64,000 nucleotides of DNA. Origin: Saussurea involucrata (lineage: Eukaryota; Streptophyta; Magnoliopsida; Asterales; Asteraceae). The position numbers and the translations under genes were made by a program. The notes under the pieces were generated by a model that saw only the letters and a list, made by a program, of their open reading frames with translations, was not told the DNA's origin and made no database searches. Positions within the stretch are counted from its first letter, which is position 1; the number at the start of each line of letters is the position of its first letter. Below, piece after piece: positions 43,569 through 55,727 of this stretch. The stretch spans positions 91,782,295 to 91,846,294 of the forward strand of contig CM066327.1 of assembly GCA_033807775.1 (NCBI GenBank), in the 5' to 3' direction.

Positions 43569-46500
43569 AAGAAGTATGTGCCAATCTGGTATCTTGACTC
43601 CGGATGCTCGAGGCACATGACTGGCGACAGAGGTCTACTATCCTCCTACAAAGATAAACTCGATGGAGGATCTGTGACCTTTGGTGACAACAAGAAGGGG
43701 TATATAAAAGGCTACGGAGTCATTAAGAAGGAGAACATAACCGCATGCAAAGTTGCATATGTGGATGGCCTTAAACACAATCTTCTCAATGTTAGCCAAC
43801 TCTGCGTTACGGGTTTCGACGTAATGTTCAAAAGAACATTCTGCTCTTTACAAGGTGAGGACACAGGAGTCGAACTTCTGCGAGCCGAACGAAGAGGTGA
43901 TTTATACCTCATGAACTTCAGTGCCAAGAACAAGGAAGACAAGCTCTGCCTTGTTGCCTGTAAAAGCGAAGAAGTCTGGTTATGGCATAACAGGTTCTGT
44001 CATTTAAATTTTCATACTCTAGATAAGCTTGTTAAACTTGATTTAGTTAAAGGTCTGCCAAATGTCAGGTTTAATAAAGATCATTTGTGCTCTGCCTGCG
44101 AAAAGGGAAAACTCAAAAGAGCTTCCCATAAAGGCAAAACTGATATATCTTGAACTAGGCCTCTGTAAATGCTCCATGTCGACCTCTGCGGTCCAATCGC
44201 TACACAGAGCCTAGGTGGCAAGAAATATATACTTGTTTTGATAGACGAATACTCAAGATTTACATGGGTTGAATTTGTCAGAAAGAAATCAGATTTTCCA
44301 AACATTCTGATAAATTTAATGAAAAGAATCCAAGTTCTGTATGAGTGCAGGATTCAGAAATTAAGAAGCGACAATGGCACAGAGTTCAAAAACTTTGTCA
44401 TTGAAACCTATCTTACAGAAGAAGGCATATCACAGAACTTCTCTGCTGCACACACCCCACAACAAAATGGCGTGGTTGAACGAAAGAACCGCACGCTTGT
44501 GGAGGCTGCAAGAACTATGCTGACAGCATGTGGATTACCAATGTCTTCTTGGGCAGAAGCAGTATCAACCGCATGCTACACCCAAAATCGATCAACCATT
44601 GTAAAAAGGCACATCAAGACACCTTATCATTTGATCAACAAAAGACGACCAAACATCCAATTCTTTCATGTATTTGGATGCAAGGGCTTTGTCATAAATG
44701 ATAAAGAAGCAAGATGAAAGTTTTGAGGTGAAAGCAGATGAAGGAAAGTTCATAGGATACTCTGCCACTTCAAAAGCTTACAGAGTGTACCTTCTGAAGT
44801 CTCGATCCATCGTAGAAAGCATCAATGTCTCTTTTGACGATTCCTTTCAAAATACTTCTGAACAAATCAGTTCAGAACTCGGTCTACAAAAAGAATCCTC
44901 TGGCATCTCAAAAACAAGAGAAGAAGACTTAAATCTTCTATTTGAAGAGATGTTCCATGATGATATTGATCCCTCTGCTGGAGACGTCAGAGCCTCTGGA
45001 GAAACATCTTCAGCAAACCAGACTGAGTCAGGTATCTCTCTAACTGGTCCATTAAATACTTCATCCTCTTCTGTAAATCATACAGATGCACATGCTGAGG
45101 GGGAGCGAACAGAAGCTGAAGATAACGCAACCAAGGACTCAACCACAGAGGCTCCTGAAATACCTACTCCAGCGACTACAGAGGAATCAATACCAGAGGA
45201 AAACGAAGGAACAAATTCCAACTCTCATTCCAATCCTCCCACAAGCTGAAGAATCAAGCATAAGCACAGAAGTACCATCAACAACAGAGGTTGCACCAAA
45301 ACCGCAGTATGCAACCACAAAAGTTAATCCTGATGACTCAAATGACCATCTTCCAAGAACAACACAGTGGACGAAAAGCCATCCTCCAAGTCTTATAATT
45401 GGTGACCCTTCTGAAAAGGTCAAAACAAGATCAGCCACTGCTAATTTTTGTTTCTTTACAAATTTTATCAGTGTGATCGAGCCAAAAAGAATCTCTGAAG
45501 CCCTAGATGATCCAAACTTGGTAGATGCTATGCAAGAAGAGCTTCTACAGTTTGAGAGAAACAAGGTATGGACCCTAGTACCTCTGCCACGAGGGAAACA
45601 AGCAATAGGGACAAAATGGGTCTTCAGAAACAAAACGGACGAGGATGGGGTGGTCATTAGAAACAAAGCAAGATTGGTGGCCAAGGGATATCGCCAAGAA
45701 GAAGGCATTGATTACGATGAAACTGTTTCCCCTGTCACACGGCTCGAAGCAATAAGGATCTTCTTAGCCTTCGCTGCCCACAGAGGTTTCAAAGTGTTTC
45801 AAATGGATGTAAAATCTGCTTTTCTGAATGGTGAAATCCAAGAAGAAGTATATGTCCAGCAGCCACCAGGGTTTGAAAGTTCCAAGTACCCAAAATACGT
45901 GTACTACCTCGACAAAGCTCTGTATGGACTGAAACAGGCTCCAAGAGCATGGTACGAAAAACTTTCAACCTTTCTTCTCAATAATGATTACGACAGAGGT
46001 ATGACAGATACTACTTTGTTTTACAAAAGAAAAGGTGATGAGATTCTGCTTGTATAAATTTATGTGGATGACATTCTTTTTGGGTCTACAAATGCACAAC
46101 AGTGCAAAGATTTCGAAAAACTCATGCAGAGTGAGTTTGAAATGAGTATGATAGGAGAATTAACTTTCTTCCTCGGACTCCAAGTAAAACAATCATCAGA
46201 GGGAATTTTTATAAATCAAGCTAAATATGTCTCTGACATACTTTCAAAATACAGTCTCTCTGATGCCTCTGTAATGAAGACCCCAATGGCCACTGAAAAT
46301 AAATTATTCTCATATCCAAATGGCACATCTGTAGAGTGCAAGCTCTATAGAGGTATGATTGGGTCTCTGTTATACTTAACCGCAAGTAGACCTGATATAA
46401 TGTATGCCACATGCCTCTGTGCAAGATATCAAGCTAACCCAAAGGAATCCCACTATATTGCTGTCAATAGAATCATCAGATATCTCAAAGGGACCAAAAA

Positions 46501-46628
46501 TCTTGGGCTCTGGTATCCGAAGAACTCTGGCTTTGGTCTTAAGGCATACACAGATTCAGATTATGGAGGATGCAAGCTTGATCGAAAGAGTACCTCTGGG
46601 AGTTGCCAATTCCTAGGAGGTAAACTAG

Positions 46629-48779
46629 TGTAAAGCCCGTATCCCGGTATGTAATTTCTTTGTTTTAATTCTTTTTTAAAAGTTTTATTTATCATGGTTT
46701 CCGTTAGCGGGGTTAGACGAATTGGACCTAATAGTTAAATATGTCAAGACGTGGTTAGTTTGCGAGAAGGATGTAGTGAGGGACCAAAATTGTTAAGGGG
46801 CCAAAAAGTGAGAGTTTCGGCCCATGCAACCCAAACCAAACCCTTGTATCATTTTTTTGGTGTGGTGTTCGTGAGAAACAAGAAAAAAGGGATGGATCTC
46901 AATATTTTCGTATTTTGAAAACCTAGCTGCAGAAAACTTCTGTTTCCCAGAGATTGAACGGTCGGATCGTCGTGATTTTTGGTGAGCAGCTTCATGACAT
47001 CTTCATCAACATTCTGGACGGTGGGATCGTGGTTTTGAGGTCCGGAGGTCATGGTTTCGTGGGGTTCTGCACAGCAGTAACTTTGTGGTGATTTTTCTCC
47101 ATTCTTGCTCTATTTTGGTTCCATACATCTTGATGTGCTTATTTCCAAGTGTATGATGGTTTTGTATGCCTCTAGTATAATCTAGAGAAGACTTTGTATT
47201 GCTCTAATATTGGTGGTAGTGGATTTGAAGCGGCTCTAGTAGTCCCGTGGTTTTTACTCTCGATTTTGAGGGGTTTTCCACGCTAAAATTTTGGGGTCTC
47301 ATTGTGGTTGTTGATTGTATGTTTGGGGGTTGTTTTTACTTGCACTTAGAATACCCTATTTGTTTGCATCCTCAAAGGTTCATTCGGGTCTGTTTGGGTT
47401 AAGCTATGGCTTATTGGGTTACTAAGCATTATTTGTCATTTTATGTGAAACTGCAGTTTCTGTCCCTGTTTTTGTATCGAGTATAACTTCTGCTAGAATG
47501 TCGGATTGGGATGAAACAAGTGCCAAAAGTTCCCTTTATGAGTCTAGTAAGTTTCTTATGTTTTGCGGAAAAACCAGTTCGGACCGTAGCTAGTGTCAAA
47601 CCGCTGTTTTGTAATGAAAGGTGCTGTTTTTTCGCTGTGCAGTTAACCGGTTTTGTAAAATCCATAATAAATTGTAGAAAAATCGTTAGAGCGCGTGCGA
47701 TATGTCCCTGGAACCCTAAGACATGGGACTTTGTGATTATGGATTAATATTTCTGGATTTATGAGTTTACAAGGGGTTAAACAGGTCCCGAACAGACCTG
47801 TGTTTTTAGAGTAAAAGCTGGAATGTGTATGTTATAATTTAGTAGTCGTGGTTTTGGGTTGGGGCGTCACTTTGACATTTGTTAACACGTAATTAGGTGG
47901 GAGAAGGTGAGTGAAGTTGGCCGGCTTGTGATTGCGGTTGCGGATACTCGCGTTGCTTTAAGGTGAGTTCTCTCACTGTGTAGTTAGGGGTTGTATGCAT
48001 GTCATAGTAGTTTGTATGTACTACTGTCTTTGTGGTGTTAACTAGTTGTTTGTGGTATGTAATATTTGATTGGTTTAAATGCTTAGTATAAATGTTTTAC
48101 ATTACACCTCGGTGGGACCGAGGAAGTGGAAAGAAACGTTGTGGAAACTCGGCGTGACGAGTGTGTTACATTACAACTCGGTGGGACCGAGGGCTCGGTG
48201 GGACCGAGGAAGTGGAAAGAAACGTTGTGGGAACTCGGTGTGACGAGTGTGTTACATTACAACTCGGTGGGACCGAGGGCTCGGTGGGACCGAGGAAGTG
48301 GAAGGAAACGTTGTGGGAACTCGGTGTGACGAGTGTGTTACATTACAACTCGGTGGGACCGAGGGCTCGGTGGGACCCAGGTGTTGGATACATAATTACT
48401 TGTAGATGTTTACTCGTTTTATGTAACTGTGATGTTGTTGCTTATGTGCGGATAGGGGTGATGTGTATATAATTCCTATATGCGAATGTGATGGAATTCA
48501 CTAAGCTTCGTGCTTACCCTTCCCAATATCTTATGATTTCAGGTGCGAGTAGCAGTCGGGCATGACGGTACACACGGGCGCAAGGCGAAGGCTGTTTAAG
48601 TTTAACTTTTTAAATGGGGATTTAATTATATAACTTTTCCGCTGCTTAAATTTCATTTGACGGTTTTAATTAACGACGTTTATTTTTATTGTAATGGGAT
48701 TTGTTAACTTATGGTTTGATTGTAACGAAATGCATTATTTTTAAAATTTTAAATTCATTGTAATTTTTGGGACGTTACA
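46629..48779. mobile_element. Solo LTR inserted in Copia A RNase H
   Basis: 2151 bp, TGTAAAGCCCG...GGGACGTTACA (TGTAA/TTACA ends), flanked by perfect ACTAG copies (46624-46628 and 48780-48784). Removing it with one ACTAG restores GGKLVSWTSMKQN of RNase H exactly. It holds no gag or pol, so it is a solo LTR left by LTR-LTR recombination. The length and the complement start TGTAACGTCCC suggest a gypsy LTR in minus orientation, but this is not proven. Confidence 0.88.
48106..48379. repeat. 86-bp minisatellite inside the solo LTR
   Basis: Repeat units begin AACTCGGTGGGACCGAGG at 48175, 48261 and 48347 (period 86). A shorter first unit (about 48106, 69 bp) lacks a 17-bp internal doubling of CTCGGTGGGACCGAG. 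That core can itself fold (CTCGGTgggACCGAG). Open frames across it are only a by-product of the repeat. Confidence 0.9.
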
Positions 48780-49160
48780 ACTAGTCAGCTGGACTTCGAT
48801 GAAGCAGAATTGTGTGTCCACATCTACAGCAGAAGCTGAATATGTTGCTGCTGCTAGTTGTTGCTCCCAAGTTCTGTGGATGAAAACTCAGCTAAAGGAC
48901 TATGGTTACAACATATACAAGATTCCCATCTTCTATGATTCCAAAAGTGCCATAGCAATCTCTGCCATTCCAGTACAACACTAAAAAACAAAGCATACCG
49001 ATATTCGTTATCACTTTCTGAAGCATCTTGTTGAACATGGCACAATCGAAATGCAATTTGTGTGCACTGAATACCAGCTTGCATACTTATTCACCAAGGC
49101 ACTAGATGAGAAAAGATTCCTTTTCTTGGTGGGTAAGTTGGGAATGATAAACATGAGTTG

Positions 49161-50574
49161 AACCCTCTGTAAGTAAGATTTGATCTTCTTGTAAATATGT
49201 ATATATTTAAACTCTTCTGTATGTAAATTCTTAATCATCAAAAGTTCTGTAACCAATAGAGCTTCTGTGGGATTGCTTAGAGTATGACAATCGCCACAGA
49301 ACCTCTGATAACCTTGACCTATGTTCTGTGCAAAACTTATCTCATTTGATCCAAGCATAGGTCAAGGGGGAGCAAAAGGAGACCTTGAACTGATCTACAA
49401 AGGTTGATAATTCAAGGGGAAGCCAAAAGAAGAGATATGATCAACCATATCAACAGAAGCCAGGTATTTTTACCAAACAAAGGAGAAACAAAGGTGAGTA
49501 ACTCGTACAAATCCTTTTTGAAAACAATTTTCTAGGACACAAATTTCAAAATGCGTCCTATAAACACTGTTTAAGACATTCCAAACAAGAAATAATCAAA
49601 AAGATTTGCGAGCCTTCCGTTATGGGAAATTTAAGGTCATAGAGCTTCTGCTGAGCTCAACAGAGCCTCTGTAAGCCGGATCCTCTAGAACTGCAGATTT
49701 CATAAGGAAACTCTGTCGATCAACCTTAAATGTCTTCTTTAAGGATTTGTACGTACAAATGAACACACAAGGATACTGGAAGAAAGTCTTATGGGCAAAG
49801 AGCTCACTCCACCAAAGAGTCTCTGTCGCCGAAACTAGACAGTCTAAGAGTATGTCTCGAACAAAATCCATTTCCAAAACAGTTTTCCAGGACACAAATT
49901 TCCAAATATGTCCTAAAAACAGTGTTTAACACAATGAAATTCTTGGATGATCAAAACGTTCTCTAAATTTTTAGTTATGAGAAATTTTCACTCTCAGAGC
50001 CTCTGTTGGCCTCGACAGAGCCTCAAAGCCTCTGTGATAGAAAACTTTGTACTAAAGATCTATCGATCCTCTCCAATGATCTTTCAAACGTTTTTGGAAA
50101 AGGTACAAGCATCAGAGGAGACAAAAAGACAAGTTTCACATCACAGAGCTCACTCCACCACAGAGCCTCTTTGACTCTGACACTTGACCTTTTATGGAAA
50201 TTCTATAACAGCATGGGTTATTTACTGCGAGTGACAGAACTCACAAAGAAGAAATGCACACGCGCCAAGCATTAATGGGCCGCACACGACGTCTAATCGT
50301 GTTCTGACACTTCTGACGTGGCATTCTCCCATTGGACGTGTGTGGCACACGTTCTCCTAGAAAGTTGAACCAGCCGTATATACTCAATTACGGATCCCAA
50401 ATTTTATTCACTTTCACATATTTACCCTTTCAGATTCCACCATTCTCTTCAGTATAAAACCTAACTTACCATTACCTCTAAACGTTTACGAACTTACTCT
50501 CTTCATCTTCTCCGGCGAACCTTGCAAAAACCTGCAACTTCCATTTTCTACTCTCTTTCTTCAAGGTTAATCCA
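49161..50574 (+). other. Copia A post-pol spacer and leader of the envelope-like ORF
   Basis: 1.4 kb without a convincing gene. Two diverged direct copies of a block with TAGGACACAAATTT start near 49534 and 49889 (355 bp apart), an old tandem duplication also seen in Copia B (offset 297 bp). A perfect CAGAGCCTCTG is at 49661. The last ~290 bp are promoter-like. Confidence 0.7.
50288..50459 (+). promoter_or_regulatory. Promoter-like motif set before Copia A envelope-like ORF
   Basis: GACGTC (50288-50293), TGACGTGG (50314-50321), ATTGG/CCAAT (50331-50335) and TATAAAA (50453-50459), with the ATG at 50575. Order and spacing match Copia B on the other strand within two bases. A separate mRNA for the ORF is inferred. 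Confidence 0.5.
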
Positions 50575-53500
50575 ATGACTTCCACCTCCAACGCTCCAGG
50601 GAACTCTCCATCTCATTCTGAGAACTCCCAAAACCAAGAAATCGCCAGAAACCTAGAACAAGACCACTCTGGCGATGAAGCAGATTTTGCTCCGACTATC
50701 CATCTTCTAAACTTCATTGCCCATGAACACTTTGAACGTGTAATTTCTTTGAAACCAAACAACTACTACCTGGTTCCCTCAAAAACCACTTTTGGGGAAG
50801 CACACGCCATCCTTCTTCACATTCTGGAAAACCACTATCTTTACCCCCTGTTATCCAAAACTGTCAACAAAATCCCCGCCAGATACCTAAATTAATTCTG
50901 GATGAGCAGCAGATTTGACCCCGCAGATAGACAAATCAAGGGCTACATTTTGAAACAAGACAAATCTGAGCACCTTGAACTCAAGTTCAACAGAACCATG
51001 TTCTCACTTGAGTTCAGTCTACCTACCAGAGGTCTTCTTGGCATAAAGCAGTACGCAGAGGAACCCACAGACGAAGAGCTCTGCTGGTTTGTTGAAATGT
51101 TGGGGTATAACACAACCCTAAGAAAAAGAAATGATTTCAGAAGAAACCGATTACCCCCTCTGTGGAATACTCTCTTCTCTATTCTTAACAGGTGCCTAAC
51201 AGGGAAAGTGGGTAGTCCAGATCAGACCTCTCACCAAATTTTGGCTATCATGTATAGGGTATACTACGACCTACCTCTGGATTACGCCACCCTCATGATG
51301 CAGGAAATGGTCAACACCATTGACCGCAAAATCTCCTCCATGAAGGCGAAAGGACGAAAGCCCGAAACTCTACCTCCTCTGCAATATCAAAGAATTCTGG
51401 GTGTCCTGTTAGAGCCTCTGCTACGTCTACAAAAATGGCCAATGGAGGGACCAACGGCCAGAATGTACCCCCTGAACAAAAACACCCCAACAGAGCACGA
51501 AGATGAATACCCTTTCTGCAGACCTCTGCCAAAGAAACTTATGGGATACGCTACAGACAAGACCCTTAAGTTAGATTACGTACGCGATCATAAGACTCCA
51601 GAACCGAGTCCTGTGACACCCCCGCGTCTAGGTGCCCGATTAGGAACTAGGGTTGTAGATAGGATGTCAGATGAGCAATGGGCTGCAGCTTTGGCCAAAC
51701 ATCAGCTTGTACAGGACAACTTTCAGGCTCAGAGGGAAGCGATTCTCTCCCCTGCAACAAAGAAAAAACCCTCTGCCAAGAAGAAGAATAAGAAAACCCA
51801 CAAGAAAACTACAGAGGGCACCTCTACCTCTGCTGCTCAACTATCCCCTCCTCATGCAACAGAAGCAGGATCCTCTGTACCTCCCTCTCCTCCAAAAGAC
51901 AAAAAGAAAAGAAAACATAAGTCTTCTGAGGAGGGTGCCCCCAAACCAAAGAAAAGGAGGAGCAAGAAGAAATCCAAGAAACCCCACACTCCTCTGCAAT
52001 CCATCGCAGAGGAAGCAAATATGGTCGAAGACACCCAAGACCAACCTCTGCAATCACCCTCACCCATCAATTCTGCAGAAGATCAGGGTGATTTTTCTAT
52101 CTTCCTACAACAACCTGGGATCGCACACTCTTTAGACCCTTCTGGATGGACTGCAGAAGCTCTATCTCATCTTTCAACAGAATCTCCAAACTTCAGAATC
52201 TCTTCTGACTTGGATGATGATAACCAAACCCCACAGAATAATCAGTCTAAGACTCTGGAAGTTCTACAGAACCCGTTCACCCAACCTGGTTTTGATGTTC
52301 TACGAGCAAGTCCAGAGGATTTGGCTAAAACCACCACCAAAACCCCACCAGTCATAGTCTCAGAGGTGGACCCTGATGAAGAAGATAATCAGGCAGAAGA
52401 ATGACCTCTGCATCCCCACGTACGACAATTAATTGGCTCACATCCAATGTACGACTCTTTACGCACTGGTGCAAAAGCAACTACAGAAGTCAGGGTAGAA
52501 GCACCGAGCCATAGGGTAGCAACAGAGGTTGAGACCATAGATGGAGAAGAAGTGGTTGGATGCCCCACAGAAGCAGAAGCTAGAACTGATGCCTGGAATA
52601 GAAGAGGCACACTGCCACAACCAACACCCAGTGCGACCCATACTTCTAACATCGCCAGTCTAGTGGCAGAAGATGTTATTGAAAAAGAGCAGCACAGCTC
52701 GACCCCAACCCAAACCAACCGGGCAGAGGAAACTCCTTCATCCTCAGTACCAATCATTCCCGGGGAAACCATTCCAGGGGAGTCCTCTCAAAAGGACTTA
52801 CCCTTAGTTCGTGGTCCATCACCCCAGTCCACAATCGCCAACCTTACAGAGGAATTTGTTTCCTCTGCCACACACACTACTATAGGTCCAAACAGCTCTT
52901 CAGAGGAGATTAGAGTGCACAAAGACGGAGAGACTCTAGACAAGTCTCCGAGTCAACCAAAGGATAATCTTGTACCCACCTCTGGAGTGAATCAAGACAA
53001 TGTCTTTACCAGAACTTCTGTAGAGTCTGAGGCACAAGATGCCTCTGCTCGAGGATCAGAGGGAAATCCTTCCGCCCCCAACGTACAAACAAGGGCGAAA
53101 GAAGGTGTCCAAGGAATAGGAACTCACTCTGGGGACGAATGTGTTCCCTCAGAGGTTACACCAAGTCCACATGTATCAAGGGATGAGTTCCAAACCCTTG
53201 TCACCTTTGTGGACACCACATTGAAAGAGTTGAAAAGCTCTTTTGATTCTTTTGTAGAAGTTACTTCGCGGGCCTTTACTAATATGAACACCAAAATGGA
53301 CAACCTGTCCACAGAGGTGCAAAATGCCTTAGCCCAGATGAGAACAACTGCTGATACCTCTGCTGCATTTGCTGCCACAGAATTCGGAAAAGCCGCCACA
53401 TATGCATTCAAAACCTCTATCAAAATCTTCCTTGAAACGATGAATGCCAAAGCCTCCACCTCTAAGGGCCTTACCCCTGAAGACCTAAAGAAGGCATTAG

Positions 53501-55574
53501 AGGAAGTTCAAGAGCAAACTATGCAACAAACTCTGGCCATGAAGCCTTCTGACTATATGACCAGAGCTCAGCTGACAGAGCTTAGGCAAGGAATACTTGG
53601 TCAAATGACAGAATTCATTCGCGCCTTCACTGATGCCAACGCAAACTATGTCAAAGAATTCAAGACAAGTGTGGGCAAAATGCGCTTCAAGACAGAAGCA
53701 GAGGTCCAGACCCTTCTTGGCCTCTGTGACAATCTATGCGCCAAGATGATAGCCGCAGGGGCAGTACCGCCTAAGAAACCCGAGGCTTCGTGCAGAGCAG
53801 AGGGTACTAAAGAAAAGGGTCAGGATGACTCTGATGATGACTCTGATGATTCATCAGATCATCCTGACGGATAGAATCAAAGGGAAAAACCAAGGGAGAA
53901 AGCTGCAAGCAGAGGTCTACCAGAACCACCTGTATCCGCAGACCCCCTGAACCAAGTCCCCCCAACAACTCAAACCCAAGGAGGAAACCAGCAACAAACC
54001 ACAGAGGCTACAACCACCTCTATGGAAACCCCTCAAGAAACCCCAATCCAAACCCAAGTACCTGAAACCAACCAAGATCAACAACAGAAGACCACAAAGG
54101 CAACACCCACCTCTTTGTAATCAACTTTTGTATTCGGAGCAGATGTCCCAACCCGTGAAGAATTCCAAATCCTAACATCCTACGAAGAAGATCAACCATC
54201 CCAATCACCAAAACCAAAATCACCAGAAGAACTCCCTCTCCAACACCAAAAACACCAGAAGCTGCAACAACAAAACCCCCATCTCCCACACCCAAAACCA
54301 GAACCAAGACCATTGCTCACAAAAGAAAACATCTGAGCAAAACCACAGAAGCCTCACCAATAAAACCCACATCACCAACAAAGTCCTCAGAAACACAAGT
54401 GCCAACACCTACAGAGGCAACCCCCAAAACTACAGAGGCACCCTCAGAAATCAAAAAGACAAATCCCACAGAGGCAAACCCATCTCTACAAGAAGATCTT
54501 CAGCCGAAGGCAAAAGACAAAGGCAAGGGGATAATGACAGAGGAACCCAAAAAGAAGAAGCCCAAGCATCAACCGGCAGAAAAATTGATGAAGAGCTCTT
54601 TCGATGCATATGTGACACCAAAGCCAGAACAAGAAGACTGGGCATTCGGTGTTACTCCTCTGTCAAATATACCTGTTCTAGATCCGAAGGCAAAAGTCAC
54701 AGAGGATCGAGTGGCCCAAATAAAGAAACAAATGAATGCTCTGTGCAGGCCCATGCCTCCACCCGGTGCACCTCCACAACAAATGGAAGAAGTGGTGTAC
54801 AGATATATGTACAACAGAAGTGCCAGAGATATTCTGCCCACAACCATTCAAGATCCCCACTTCCATGCTGACCTCGAGAACACCTTCGCAAGAACAACAC
54901 CCAAGCCAAAACATCAAGTCTTCTCAGAGTCCAAAATCGACAAATTCATATACTGTAAGTTCCCTCAAACCAGAACCACACCTAAGGTTTCCTAAAACAT
55001 CTATAAGGTCAAAAGGGAGGACAGAAGCCTTACCCAATTCTCAGATGCTGATCTGAGATATCTAAGTCCCTACGACCTACCCGACCTTCTGCACTGGACC
55101 AAAGAAAACTACACAACAGATGAAAATCAAAGGGCATACAGGGTGCTAAGGAAAGCCATGAGAGAGAAACTTCTGCTATACAGCCTAGTCGACTTTCAAT
55201 AAGGACGAGATCTCGGAGTGAGAAACTTGAATCTTCGACCACCAGAAGACGACTGCCCATCCTCTGCCATACCAAACTCGATTATTACATCTCCAAGGGT
55301 TGGGCTAGTTTATCAAGATCCTGCTGGGAAGTCAAGATTGTTCGTAGAAATGGACTGTCAGAAGTATGCAACAACTACTTTGACAGAGTTCAGAGCAAGC
55401 CTTGTGGAGCATAAAGGAACAGAGCTCATGAATCAAGCTCTCGCAGATAGACTGATAAAGGTCATCGACCAAGTAATCAACTTCAGAAACCTCTGCATCA
55501 GTTTCTATAACGAGCTCAGAGAATTAGGATTCGACAACAGAAGTTTCAACGACTTCAAAGATGCCAAGGTCTGA
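50575..55574 (+). pseudogene. Copia A envelope-like 3' ORF (about 1,665 codons)
   Basis: ATG 50575 aligns with MASTSRSP in Copia B (here MTSTSNAPGNSPSHSENS). A conserved N-terminal domain (50680-51520) has FNRTMFSLEFSLPTRGLLG, PPLWNTLFSILNRCLTGK and YDLPLDYATLMMQEM. Next are Lys-rich blocks (KKRKHKSSEEGAPKPKKR), a long Ser/Thr/Pro/Glu-rich part, a helical part (about 53160-53740), an acidic run (DDSDDDSDDSSD), a Pro/Thr/Gln-rich part, and a C-terminal domain (54580-55574). The stops at 50893, 52402, 53872, 54118, 54993 and 55200 and one shift near 54230 are isolated lesions in one frame path. No signal peptide or membrane segment is visible, so 'envelope' is by position only (SIRE-type). Confidence 0.8.
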
Positions 55575-55727
55575 GTCAGTCTACAAATCTCTGTAATTTT
55601 TCTTTTCAGAACAATGAAATGTAAATGCCTCTGGCATAATCTTATGTGAAAAGAAAATATTCTAGTACTTAGTCTAGAAAATCCTTGCACTTTTAAATTT
55701 TTTATTTTTCACTACTTAGGGGGAGAT
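55575..55727 (+). other. 3' spacer and polypurine tract of Copia A
   Basis: About 150 bp, AT-rich, ending TTAGGGGGAGAT (55716-55727), the polypurine tract. It is identical in core to that of element D (AGGGGGAGAT). Confidence 0.85.

Larger units (their letters stand above)
43569..49160 (+). pseudogene. Copia A pol, interrupted by a solo LTR
   Basis: Protease WYLDSGCSRHMTG (DSG at 43596); pre-integrase WHNRFCHL and CSACEKGK; integrase LHVDLCGPI, RSDNGTEF, RKNRTLVEA; RT GTKWVFRNKTDEDG, FQMDVKSAFLNGEIQEEVYV and YVDD (46061-46072); RNase H KAYTDSDYGGCKLDR, then after the insert STAEAEYVAAASCCSQ and YDSKSAIAIS. The order is IN-RT-RH (Copia). Lesions are TGA 44151 and a second stop at 44166, a 1-nt shift near 44715, a shift near 45230, TAA 46055 just before IYVDD, the 2151-bp solo LTR at 46629, and TAA 48982 after IPVQH. 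Beyond that stop the frame still reads KTKHTDIRYHFLKHLVEHGT and ends GKLGMINMS at 49160. Confidence 0.92.

Noticed and set aside
48106..48379. CRISPR-like array
   Set aside because: The units are contiguous 86-bp repeats with no variable spacers, in plant retrotransposon DNA.
48126..48472. Repetitive protein frames (ERNVVETRRDECVTLQLGG repeats)
   Set aside because: They are generated by the 86-bp minisatellite; the period is not a multiple of three, so the same DNA reads in shifting frames.
53815..53872. Acidic DDSDDDSDDSS run as a sign of a host chromatin protein
   Set aside because: It lies inside the continuous frame of the Copia 3' ORF and is conserved with Copia B.
50575..55574. True envelope glycoprotein
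   Set aside because: I find no signal peptide, no membrane-spanning stretch and no Cys-rich ectodomain; 'envelope-like' is used only for its place in the element.
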